A stretch of DNA of 29,935 nt, from positions 5,896-35,830 of the forward strand of contig NW_014579373.1 of NCBI RefSeq assembly GCF_000485595.1. The letters run 5' to 3'. Below the pieces are notes generated by a model that saw only the letters and a list, made by a program, of their open reading frames with translations, ran no database searches and was not told the DNA's origin. Positions 11,547 to 20,617 of this stretch are shown here, in pieces (positions within the stretch are counted from its first letter, which is position 1; every line of letters starts with the position of its first letter). The DNA comes from Priapulus caudatus. Its lineage: Eukaryota; Priapulida; Priapulimorpha; Priapulimorphida; Priapulidae. Made by a program: the position numbers and the translations under genes.

Positions 11547-11629
11547 AGCTCTAGTACTATAGCCCGCTTACATTAACTGCCGCTGGCCGCTAAGCGGCGG
11601 TTATTGTAAGCGGCTATAGTACTAGAGCT
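11547..11629. mobile_element. 83-bp foldback element with 10-bp direct repeats
   Basis: The arms AGCTCTAGTACTATAGC... and ...GCTATAGTACTAGAGCT pair over about 37 nt with few mismatches, leaving a loop of about 8 nt. The sequence ATGACACTAT occurs on both sides (11536-11545 and 11630-11639), as expected of a target-site duplication. It is almost pure hairpin with no unique interior. Confidence 0.75.
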
Positions 11630-11640
11630 ATGACACTATA

Positions 11641-12549
11641 AGCTCACCTTGGGTGTGATAGAAGAGGGAGATGATATTTAAAATTTGGTAAGTGTTTCAT
11701 TTATGACGGACCAAAATGTGATCAAATGTCCTTATTCCCTGTTTTATACGTTTTGTTTCAGGGTTAGTTTTGATGGAAAAATAAATGTTTCAGATCTGAA
11801 AGTCTGAAATCTGGGCGAGCGATGGCGCTACGCTTAAATGATCGCAATTTTGGTTTTCGATTATCGCGCAAATAAAAGCAATAAAATATTCCAGTCAGAT
11901 TACTGTACATAACGAAGAATCTAAAACTCAATATTACAATTAGCCTAGGTATGATTAGGTAAGTAGGTAGGTAGGTAAATTTAACAAAATCGAATGAATC
12001 TAGATGGCTATTTTCATTTTTGCCAAAAAGTGAGCGTGGCTCGAAAGTAGGTCGACTGGCGTGCTCCAAAATAGGACGGTCAAATCTCTCCCATAGGAGT
12101 AAACAACTGTATGCAATTCGAAACATGTGGGTCAAACGGTTCTTGAGTTATCGTTGACCGTAGGCAGACACTGAAATGCATCTAGTGAAATTGGCAAAAT
12201 CTACCTAATTTGCATAATTTAAAAAAAATATTAAAACTTGTAAACCCCTGTGATATGGTTTGGGACCAGTCCTTATTAATTCACATACCAAACAGCAAAA
12301 TCCGTTGAACCTGAACTATGGCCATTTCCATTTTTGCCAAAAAGTGGGCGAGGCTCAAAAGTACGTCAACTGGCGTGCTCCAAAATAGGACGTTCACATC
12401 TCTCCCATAGGAGTAACAACTGTATGCAATTTGAAACATGTGGGTCAAATGATTCTCCAGTTATCGTTGACCGTAGCCAAATGTTGACGGACGGACGGAC
12501 AGACGACACCCCATGGCAATAGCTCATCTTGACGATGTTAAGGTGAGCT
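11641..12549. mobile_element. AGCTCACCTT-ended repeat element
   Basis: Ends are AGCTCACCTT (11641) and AAGGTGAGCT (12540-12549), inverted. The interior has a direct repeat of about 160 bp, near 12004 and 12318. Both units read ATGGC-ATTT-CATTTTTGCCAAAAAGTG, then GCGTGCTCCAAAATAGGACG, CTCTCCCATAGGAGTAA, GAAACATGTGGGTCAAA and GTTATCGTTGACCGTAG. A (GACG)n run (12487-12506) precedes the right end. No coding sequence is present. The right end directly follows the foldback at 11547-11629. Confidence 0.6.
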
Positions 12550-12830
12550 AAAAACACTATAACAAACAATTGGTTATAATATTATACCATCAAAAACAAA
12601 GCTACGACTAACTGACGCAAACCTCCATTTAGCAAATGTTGACATTTGACTGCATTATTTTATTAATATATTAGGTAGTTTTTTACTACATAAAACAGCA
12701 TAAGGGGTAGGTTGGATTATGAAAATACCTTTTAAATCATGTTTGCACTTTACTGTTCTGATCACTGCATGTACATGTATAAAATTTTGATACAATAATG
12801 TAACCAAACAGAGTAGATGATTAGGAATTA

Positions 12831-13040
12831 GCACAAACTTGGATTCACTCCGCCACAGCGAACAATAAACACCGAAACACTGGAATCTCCTGCGTATAGC
12901 CGACGAGACTTGATAGCGATTCGAATGTGGTTGATTTCTCCACGCTAGCATAGAGACGGTCACCAATGTCATTGGAAGCACATATTTTAAGCTGGGTTTA
13001 TGCTGTTAACTTTTTGCTGAAAAGTTGACGAGCTGATAAC
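12831..13040 (+). repeat. ~205-bp dispersed repeat, copy 1
   Basis: Starts GCACAAACTTGGATTCACTC and aligns with 27368-27568 at roughly 90% identity by eye. The match runs into the first ~50 bp of the inverted-repeat element at 12989-13428, so the two sites share a larger repeat that is truncated at one or both places. Confidence 0.75.
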
Positions 13041-13428
13041 CTTTTTACCTAATCGACCGAAAGTCGGCAGTGTAAACGGAGAAGTTTATAGCGCTCAACT
13101 GGTTGAGAGATTAGAACATGTTATATTTTCTCAACTTTTGGTCAGCGAGTTGATCAATTCTTGCCACTCAGCCACTCGAATAATAGCAATCAGTAGGTGT
13201 GTCCCTCTCCACCTAGGGGGTTCTGCTATCGGCACCACAACGGCGAGAATTAATACGCGTAAAAATTCGTATCCACGTCGCCCCGCGCTCGGATCAAATG
13301 TGGAAACGTTTGTCGACTCGTGGTCGATATTAAAAACGTAAAAACTTTGAACATCTGACACAAACGTTGATAGAACGTTGTAAAGTTGATCAACTCGTCG
13401 ACTTTTCCATGTAGTGTAAGCCCAGCTT
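12989..13428. mobile_element. MITE with AAGCTGGG ends
   Basis: The left end AAGCTGGGTTTATGCTGTTA and the right end (minus strand) AAGCTGGGCTTACACTACAT are inverted. The following AAAAGTTGACGAGCTGAT / AAAAGTCGACGAGTTGAT subterminal segments also match. Flanks are TTTT and TCAA, so no intact target duplication is seen. Open frames on both strands (13131-13432) follow from the inverted structure. Confidence 0.6.
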
Positions 13429-13718
13429 TCAAATGTTTTACGGAGAATTAATTACACGGAAATCACATCAACATCAAAATTAATACGCGTCACAGATACT
13501 GAGATATATGATTATATCCACACTTACGCACGATGGCATGCTGTAGTTACATGATGGCTTCGTACATGCACAAGTCACTACCAAGGCCGCAGGGTCTCCA
13601 ACCATTCTGCGGAATAATTACGATTTCTAGGCTGCTGATGCAGTAGAGATGCAGCAAGTTATTAATAGGCGTCACTGCACGAGTCGTTTCTTGGAAATGC
13701 ACGTTCTGCCATTACCTA

Positions 13719-13961
13719 AAGGGGGGATTATGTCGGGCCTGCGAGCCGACTCGACTGGAAGCAACTGGCTGCAATTCACTGCGACTGCAGTGCTTAGGTC
13801 GGTCGACTGCGACGCGACTGCCTGCGACTGGCCGCCACTAGTTTCCCGGAATAGAACAGTGGGCAACTGGACGCAACTAGTCGCTGCCGATCGCTTCCAG
13901 TTGCTCGAAATCCAGTTGCTTCCAGTCGAGTCGGCTCGCAAGCCCGACATAAGCCCCCCTT
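13719..13961. mobile_element. TA-flanked palindromic MITE (AAGGGGGG ends)
   Basis: The left end AAGGGGGGATTATGTCGGGC and the right end, read on the minus strand, AAGGGGGGCTTATGTCGGGC continue as inverted repeats through GCGAGCCGACTCGACTGGAA (about 50 bp with two or three mismatches). TA flanks both sides (13717-13718 and 13962-13963). The interior is dense in CAACTGG/CGACTGC words in both orientations. ORFs on both strands here are shadows of the palindrome. Confidence 0.8.
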
Positions 13962-14588
13962 TAGTTTTGCACCCCCCCGCCCCTACCATCGCTCAGTGTT
14001 ATACTTATAATGTGCTTCTAATTCTATGCATTTTGTATCTGGCATGTCTACGGTCAATGGAACATCCTAGTCAGACAGGCGCTGTCTGCACGGTGTCGCG
14101 TAGTTTGTCTGCTAATCAGATTAACACGTGGGGAGAATGGCGTCCAATTGCCATTGCCATCCAAAAAACCTTTTACAGAAATTCAGGAACGAATATACAC
14201 AGATGTGGCCGGTACTTGTGAAGTCAAAACTCAGTGTTAATCATGGCTATTGTATCATATGGTATTCAAGACAGACTTTCAAGTGGGGCACGGAAAAAGG
14301 AGTGACTGCCAGAGGCATATATAGTCTCTCAACAGCATAAACTTATTGATAATTAGGCTTATTATCAATTATTGATAATTGATAATTATAAAATTAGGCA
14401 CATTGTGTTCAATTAAACAATCCGTAAATCTCACTTCTGCGTCAAGACAGACAATTCTCTATCTGCTGCAAAGAAGCTTGATATATTGGGTGTAGATTCC
14501 ACTGCACCCGCATAGCACTTGTGTTATGTGTTCAGGTCAGCCTACATTTTTCCTTACAATTTTTTTTAATGAAATATGTGGATGCCCG

Positions 14589-14636
14589 TGGTTGTGGTGG
14601 CCCCTGGTTGTGGAGGCCCCTGGTTGTGGAGGCCCC
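14589..14636 (+). repeat. 16-bp tandem repeat, 3 units
   Basis: Unit TGGTTGTGGAGGCCCC, three copies, the first with one substitution. Non-coding surroundings. Confidence 0.9.
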
Positions 14637-14973
14637 TGGGCCAGTCCCTCGCCCCTGGCTGGCTGCCAATTGTTCCTGGTTCCTTCTTTTCTGCATGCAT
14701 GCTAGAGGCAGCTAGGTTGTCTTCAACAGTTTGATGCAACTAATGCAGTGGCTCGTTGGTTGAGGGATGGCAATCACCATGTAGCGACAAACAAACAAAA
14801 CTAGTCTCAAGCTGCCATTCTCTTAATGCATAAAGCACTCATGCAGGCCTGCACTCATGGCTCTCATCTAAAGTGTACCATTTGGCATTTCTTTTTTTAT
14901 GCTGTGATGTTGAGTAGAGTGAGGTGATATTTGTATTGACATACCACTACATGCTATATATGGCCAGTTCCAC

Positions 14974-15168
14974 CGTTACGGACGTTACGTTTACATGCAA
15001 ATTGCAACTTTCAATTGATAAACAAACTTATTTGCAGTTGAAAGAACAGTTTATTTTCTATTATACTTGTAGTATACACTCTAGTGTTTAACATAGTAAA
15101 ACAACTTTGTTTTAGATTAATTGATTAATTAGCCACAATCATAAGAAATGAGCGTTACGGATGTTACG
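14974..15168. repeat. Element bounded by CGTTACGGAYGTTACG
   Basis: CGTTACGGACGTTACG (14974-14989) and CGTTACGGATGTTACG (15153-15168) bracket an AT-rich, non-coding 163 bp. The same 14-mer core occurs at 9605, 9629, 19726, 19749, 21859-21894 (minus) and 22034. Probably a MITE terminus. Confidence 0.45.
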
Positions 15169-15309
15169 CGTTGTGACATGACTTTTTTTACATTTGGTAC
15201 ATATTAGTAAAACTCTGTGAAGTTACTTCCTTTAGTTTTTTTTTACTAACTATGTTGATGTAGGTCTGCCCCCATTATATATAGACATGAATAGCAAGTT
15301 TGCAATTAA

Positions 15310-16467
15310 GGATACTCTCCACGTTGTGCATGAAATTTCATCGATTTTTCGTTTTCAACTTTATTCGATGGCTAACACTATGCGCCACCTGTAAACATGC
15401 TCATTTCTCAATATAACGGCCGGCCGGTATAGTACATGTGAACTGTCAGAGCGTTTTTGCTTGCCCGCGTACATGTGTAGTAAGCAGCGGCTGATGTCAT
15501 TATGACGTCAGTGACATGATACAACCACGATATTAACTAAGCTGGTATCATTAAGCATCAACCCTGCTACAGCTGTCATTATATGTATTCGTGTACATCT
15601 GCTAGTGATCCAACAAGTATCCCACGCTCAAAATAGTTCTAACACCTCGCAACACACCTTACTATAGTGCGGTACATCGCTCGCGTTTGTAGACATATTA
15701 GTTTTGTGACGTCAGGATGAGCGGAGTTCGCGCATTCTGCGATGGTAACCTCGTAATTTCTCAGAATTTCTCAAGGTGCATGGAACATTTTACCAATTTA
15801 GTGGTGTCAGTTAGTCATGGATATGTCGCAGTAAGTACTAACAATAGATATATCACATACGTTCACCCATTTTGCACACAGGCGGCCACTCATTGTGAAA
15901 AATAGAAAAACGCTGATTTCTCCGTTTCGATTTCTGACATAGTAGCCGATGTATAAATGGCTATTTCTCTGTGATTACAACTCGGATTAATTTAATTTTA
16001 TACTCGTTTTAATGGTAACATATTGTGGTAAAAAAGCGCGTCAGGGATTGTTATTAAGTGCCGTACTTTATTAGTTATGCCTCTTTATTCGCTAAAATTT
16101 TCTATTTTAACACACAACTTGATTTTTAAGCAGTTTTTTCGAGTCTTCTCGGTAAATATGAAAATTAAAGAAAAATCCTGACACGCTATTTTGGTCCATG
16201 GATATTGTGCTTAACATGTGGCGAAAATTTTGTATCCTCGATCACTCTTTCTGGTAGTTGAGAAATATCCAAAATACCATTTTTACATGAAAATTCAAAA
16301 TTTGTGTGGTAACATAATTTAGGTGCTGGAAATTTTATGAAATTTTTTGACTTGAGCATAGAGATATATCTCCTCTATAAATAAAACAAGTGATTGATTC
16401 GATTCATTTGCCAATAAACGTTTAATCTTCACTAGAGCAATACCCGTGCACAACGTGGAGAGTATCC
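15310..16467. mobile_element. Element C: TTAA-flanked transposon
   Basis: Perfect 21-bp inverted ends beginning GGATACTCTCCACGTTGTGC, flanked by TTAA (15306-15309 and 16468-16471). The length is 1158 bp, with only short open frames (for example 15717-15905) and no transposase motif, so it is non-autonomous. The interior contains TGACGTCA at 15504-15511 and TGACGTCAGG near 15708. The right TTAA is also the left TTAA of element D. Inferred piggyBac-like from the target duplication. Confidence 0.85.
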
Positions 16468-16471
16468 TTAA

Positions 16472-17066
16472 AGGGACAGTAGCCTCTAGGATTTTACTGC
16501 ATACAACTGTACTTACTGTATAACAAATCGTGCTATACCCACATGTATTTGTCACACAGATACTTAATTAATTATTTACACATCAACGCTACGAAATTTG
16601 AACGCGCGCCATGAACCCGACGCGACGTGCTGCACCACTGAAAAAGTTGCGTATTTGCATTTTTATTTTGGCAGTAACATGCCCCGAGGGCTTATCACAA
16701 AAGTGCAATTATATTTATACCTAATGCTATTAACCGAACGATATTCATTTTAGGGCAAATTTATCGCATATTATAATGAAACTATATGTCGTTTATAAGA
16801 TATTACAATCCTTTTGCTTTTAATTGAATAAATAAGAAATACCCTCGGTCTATAGCCCTTGGCTGGAAAGTGTTTTGCGCAACTCTTCTCAGATCGTGTG
16901 CTTTGAGTGGCGCCACCGTCGTTTGTAATCAAACTGTAGTCGTTAGTGTTTTAAAACATTTAAAAAAATATTTCTAATGGTGATTGAACCATGAAACTTT
17001 TTATGTAGCGCAATTATAACCTAAATTAGCTGAAAATAACCCTAGAACCTAGAGGCTACTGTTCCT
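16472..17066. mobile_element. Element D: TTAA-flanked MITE
   Basis: The left end AGGGACAGTAGCCTCTAGG and the right end (minus strand) AGGAACAGTAGCCTCTAGG match over 19 bp with one mismatch. TTAA flanks at 16468-16471 and 17067-17070. The length is 595 bp with no coding capacity. It sits directly against element C, sharing one TTAA. Confidence 0.85.
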
Positions 17067-17248
17067 TTAACACTCCTGTATTGTCTGATTACCTTAATTA
17101 AAGTTGTTATGGCCCTGTCACACTAGAGCGTATAGCCTTACGTATGCGAGCGAATGAATATTTTTTGGAAAAAGCCATCATACGCTGGCATACGTCGACC
17201 CGGGCACCTAAAAAAATCTGGATTTTTGTGGATTGGTCGTATACATAA

Positions 17249-17319
17249 CGTATACACAATGAATTGAACGTATACACAACGAATTGAACGTATACACAAC
17301 GAATTGAACGTATACACAA
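17249..17319 (+). repeat. 20-bp tandem repeat within element A array
   Basis: Unit CGTATACACAACGAATTGAA, three full copies (17249, 17269, 17289) plus a half unit at 17309. The next CGTAT words follow at 17320 and 17331, so a 20-bp period merges into an 11-bp period. Confidence 0.9.
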
Positions 17320-17485
17320 CGTATGTCCAACGTATGTTATAGCGTATCATTAACATTATAAATAACTTATGGGAGCGTATCCGAGCGTATGGTGACACGA
17401 GTGCCTGGCGTTCTCCACGAATGGCCAGCGTATGGGCAGCGTATGAGTAGCGCATGGTGCAGCGTGATCGGCGTTCACGAACGAT

Positions 17486-17508
17486 CACGTGACGTACCAG
17501 GATAAATA
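17486..17508 (+). promoter_or_regulatory. Putative core promoter of element A
   Basis: ATCACGTGACGTA (E-box CACGTG at 17486-17491) is followed 9 bp later by GATAAATA (17501-17508). The equivalent place in element B has ATCACGTGTCGTA and TATAAAAA. The position, just before the coding remnant and after the left array, suggests the element's own promoter. This is inference from sequence only. Confidence 0.5.
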
Positions 17509-17563
17509 CCGTGCCGGCGGTGGCCGCTCTCGTCATAAATAACAAAGCATCTACCAAGCGATT

Positions 17564-17986
17564 GTATGCCCCTTCCAGTGGCAGACGGAGAGCAAAAGAT
17601 AACCCATTGCACAACCAAAACCATCACCACCACCTGCAGAATAGCCAGACCAGCCTGACCAGCCTGACCAGCGTGACAAACCTGACCAACCAGACCAACC
17701 TGACCAGCCTAACCCTCATCCTACCGGCCATACACAGTCCATGTCAAGATCCAGAGAACCTCGCTCACCCCACTCCTCCGTCCGCGCAAAGGTTCTGTCG
17801 TTTCTGTTGCTCTAACTCTAGGAAGCCCAATGACCAGGCAAAGGAGAAGAGGCTACGAAGATTGTCTTTTCACTTACAGTAGAACAGGAGGAGAGTATGC
17901 TGGAGTTCTTGCAAGCAAATCCAATTATCTGGGACTCACCCGCAACGCGCCCGCAACACGCTTACAGTACGCCAAATGAACGCTAG
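17564..17986 (+). pseudogene. Decayed ORF with MADF-like motif in element A
   Basis: PIF/Harbinger elements commonly encode a transposase plus a Myb/MADF-type DNA-binding partner. Downstream of the putative promoter, an ATG at about 17559 opens only ~30 codons. Another frame then reads a Pro-Asp-Gln repeat made of 9-nt units. A third frame, open from 17834 to a TAG at 17984-17986 (50 codons), reads SLTVEQEESMLEFLQANPI then IWDS. The pattern LxFLxxNPxxWD is typical of the start of MADF domains. The domain is cut short after about 17 residues and the frames do not connect, so the gene is dead. The assignment rests on one short motif. Confidence 0.4.
17648..17719 (+). repeat. 9-bp tandem repeat (GACCAGCCT)n, 8 units
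   Basis: Eight 9-nt units with small variations (GACCAGCCT, GACCAGCGT, GACAAACCT, GACCAACCA). The period is a multiple of three and the frames stay open through it, which fits a low-complexity coding linker in the decayed protein. Confidence 0.85.
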
Positions 17987-18392
17987 CTGTACGGTAGAAA
18001 CACGTTAAATACGTTATTCCGTCGCCAGGCCATACGTACAATACGTCTGAATACGTCAAGATACGTTGCAAATACGTCCAATATAGGTTAGAAGTAAGTT
18101 ACTCAATCGTTGTCAATACGCTAGGGTGTACGTTACACCCTCAGCGCGACGTATCTCGACGTATGATACACGTACCTCTAACATACCTCTAGCGTATGTC
18201 AACGTATATGCCTAACGTACTCACAACGTATCTATAAGCGTATGCCTAACCTAATGAATTATACGTTGTCTATACGCCTGAAAGTTTTTGAACAACCCAA
18301 AACATTTTTTCTGTCTCGGCGTACCTCGAAGTACGACAGCGTATCACAGCGTGCTGTTAACGAATACAACTTATTCCTAAGCGTACTCCTAA

Positions 18393-18715
18393 AGGGCCGG
18401 ACACACCAGGCGATTGCATCGGGCGATGGCATCGCCCGATTCTTGCGCGTGCAGTGCGCTTGGCTGATGAACTCTGATTGGCTGATGAATTGTAATCGGG
18501 CGATGTTATCGCCGGTCGCGGACACACCAGGCGATTGCATCGGGCGATGGCATCGGCCGATGGCATCGGGCGATAATTCAAAACGTTTTGATCTGTGCGA
18601 TGGCATCGGCCGATGGCATCGGGCGATGAAATCGGCGGCGATTGAGTGGACACACCAGGCGATTTTCACGCCGATGCCATCGGCCGATGCCATATCGCCT
18701 GGTGTATCCGGCCCT
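18393..18715. mobile_element. TAA-flanked MITE nested in element A
   Basis: The left end AGGGCCGGACACACCAGGCG and the right end (minus strand) AGGGCCGGATACACCAGGCG are inverted, flanked by TAA (18390-18392 and 18716-18718). The length is 323 bp. The interior repeats GCATCGGGCGATGGCATCGG-type words and an internal GGACACACCAGGCGAT copy at 18531. The TIR and 3-bp TAA duplication fit PIF/Harbinger MITEs. Open frames on both strands across it are artefacts of the repeats. Confidence 0.85.
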
Positions 18716-18807
18716 TAACGTATATCAACGTACACCAACGTATTAGCAAAAAATCTCATACGCTGGCATACGTTAAGGCTATACGCTCTAGTGTGACAGG
18801 GCTATTA

Positions 18808-19724
18808 TGGCCCTGTCACACATTGACGATTTAGCCAGCGTATGCCGGACGTATCAAAATTTCTCTAAAACGCTGGCTATCGGCTGAACTATCGATGTTT
18901 TTTTCAATTTTGAGCGTATACATAGCGTATTCATAACGAGTTGGACGCATACTTAACGTATTAGTAACGTATATATAGAACGTTTCGATAACTTATAGAT
19001 AACTTATACCAACGAATGCTTAGCGTGTGCTGGGCGTTCACAACTTATGCCAACGATAGTCTAACTTATGCATAGCGCGCGGCAGCGTATCGCCGACGAT
19101 CACGTGTCGTAGCCTATAAAAAGGCTCCGCTCGACGATTCAATCATAACGCGCACTAGACATCGCGTATCAACATCACCGTCGCAGTATCAACATGCAAT
19201 ACCATTTTTATATACCAATTCCCCTAAACGCTGCCAATACGCCATTATACGGTAGCTGTAAGTTAGAAACACGTTCAGTAAGTTCTGTGGTCGTCCGGAA
19301 CACGTCAAATACGTCAATATGCGTTGGAGACAAGTTACACATAGGTTCAAAGCACGTTACTCATAAGTTAGAAATAAGTTTTGGGTACGCTAGACATTAT
19401 CTCGACGTATTTCGACTTATGAGTAACTTACAAGTAACGTGTGTGAACGTGTGTCAACGATTGAATAACTTATCTACAACTTATGGCCCGCGTATGCGGG
19501 ACGTATGGGCATACGCTGGCATACGTCGGAAAATTTGAGATGCTCAAAATTTTTTGAAGACCTTGCCGTCTACGACGTATACCAGCGTGCTTCAGCGTGC
19601 TTCAGCGTGCTTTTAACTTATACAAAGCTTACCCATAACTTATTGACGTATACGCCAGCGTATTCACCAAATTTTTTATACGTCCGGCATACGCTGGCTA
19701 AATCGTCAATGTGTGACAGGGCCA
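18808..19724. mobile_element. Element B: A-related MITE with phased arrays
   Basis: Left end TGGCCCTGTCACACATTGAC and right end (minus strand) identical, continuing GATTTAGCCAGCGTATGCCG. TTA flanks at 18805-18807 and 19725-19727; the left TTA is shared with element A. Order inside: TIR, 18 plus-oriented AAC(G/T)TAT-like sites (18915-19097), CACGTG and TATAAAAA (19101-19122), a leader-like stretch, 12 minus-oriented sites (19262-19378), 10 plus-oriented sites (19406-19502), GCGTGCTTCA x3, TIR. It has no coding remnant, so it looks like an internal-deletion derivative of an A-type element. Confidence 0.85.
19101..19122 (+). promoter_or_regulatory. Putative core promoter of element B
   Basis: CACGTG (19101-19106) followed by TATAAAAA (19115-19122), with an ATG at 19194. 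Matches the arrangement at 17486-17508 in element A. The open frame from 19194 to 19535 has no recognisable domain and overlaps the phased arrays, so I do not call it a gene. Confidence 0.5.
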
Positions 19725-20532
19725 TTACGGACGTTACATTTTAGTGTTGTTACGGACGTTACATGTTGAAAATATAATGAAAAACAACTGTAAAGAGCTA
19801 CATCTACGCTGTTTATGTACGCATAACCTCAAACAACAATATAATTATAAGAAGTGTATCTATAGTGTATCTTCTCATGCCCACATTCCTAAATCATAGG
19901 TTCATCATGCATGGTTAGGTCTATAAGTATAACTGACAGACCAGTTTACTAATTAAAATGTATTGATATTCATGAAATGTTTCTGGCCCAAACGCCTATG
20001 ATGAGCTATTTCGTTCACCTACTTGTTTCAAGTCTGTTTCTGTTGACTTTGTTTTTAATTGTTTTGCATACATTAGTTGTTCCTACGTCAGGCAAGCTTC
20101 AGGCAAACTCAGGCAAGCATTGGGGTTGTGTCATGGGTAACTTTTGTGAAGGAAGTATGCATAAAAATGAAATACATTAGTAAAGTGGTCTATTCTAAGT
20201 ACAGATCTATACAAAACAATGAGTGTAGTAAATGAAATGAAAAACAGTTCTAGATAGGTCATGTTCAATTCTGCTCCATAGCAACTACCGTATACATTAG
20301 GCTGAAGCTTTATGGAAATCCACTTCATCCTTCTTCATATCTATATCAAACAATAGCCTGCTCCCCATCATCACAATTTTGGGTGAATCCAATTTAGCAA
20401 TTACATCTCTTTGGGGTGAATAAAGACTTGTTCTTCTCAATATACTCTACCCATACAAAGACCTCTCATAACGTGGTTTATTTCATGAAATTTATCATTT
20501 TTACCAAGTTAATGTTTCCCTTTAATAATTTT

Positions 20533-20617
20533 AGACAAGTGCTTTGGGCTTGTTGGCAACCAAATTTATGAGTCACTTGCTCGACTGGCAAGCGAGGGGA
20601 AAAATTGTAGCACCCTG
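20533..20617 (+). repeat. CAAGTG...TAGCACCCTG dispersed repeat, copy 2
   Basis: The copy inside the second 2-kb block, differing from 10418-10501 by one deleted C in GCTCGA(C)CTGG. Confidence 0.6.

Larger units (their letters stand above)
17110..18804. mobile_element. Element A: PIF/Harbinger-like transposon
   Basis: Left end TGGCCCTGTCACACTAGAGC and right end (minus strand) TAGCCCTGTCACACTAGAGC, with TTA on both sides (17107-17109 and 18805-18807). TTA/TAA duplication is characteristic of PIF/Harbinger. Order inside: TIR, phased CGTAT array with a 20-bp tandem tract (17249-17319), CACGTG and TATA-like box (17486-17508), coding remnant to 17986, minus-oriented ATACGT array (18034-18080), strand switch near 18145, plus-oriented array (18150-18243), nested MITE (18393-18715), TIR. 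No DDE transposase is seen, so it cannot move by itself. Confidence 0.8.

Noticed and set aside
12655-12981. 108-codon minus-strand ORF next to the AAGCTGGG element
   Set aside because: Overlaps the dispersed repeat 12831-13040 and its counterpart at 27368 has indels that break the frame.
13649-14221. 190-codon plus-strand and 105-codon minus-strand ORFs
   Set aside because: Both run through the palindromic MITE at 13719-13961; the inverted repeat gives both strands similar open frames.
14589-14636. Possible CRISPR-like repeat
   Set aside because: Units are contiguous 16-mers without spacers, in an animal-like genome; a simple tandem repeat.
17138-17614. 158-codon minus-strand ORF with CIRSIRCVY repeats
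   Set aside because: It is the reverse translation of the 20-bp tandem repeat and phased array in element A; no domain.
18242-18718. 158-codon plus and 144-codon minus ORFs
   Set aside because: They are translations of the GCATCGGGCGATGG repeats of the nested MITE at 18393-18715.
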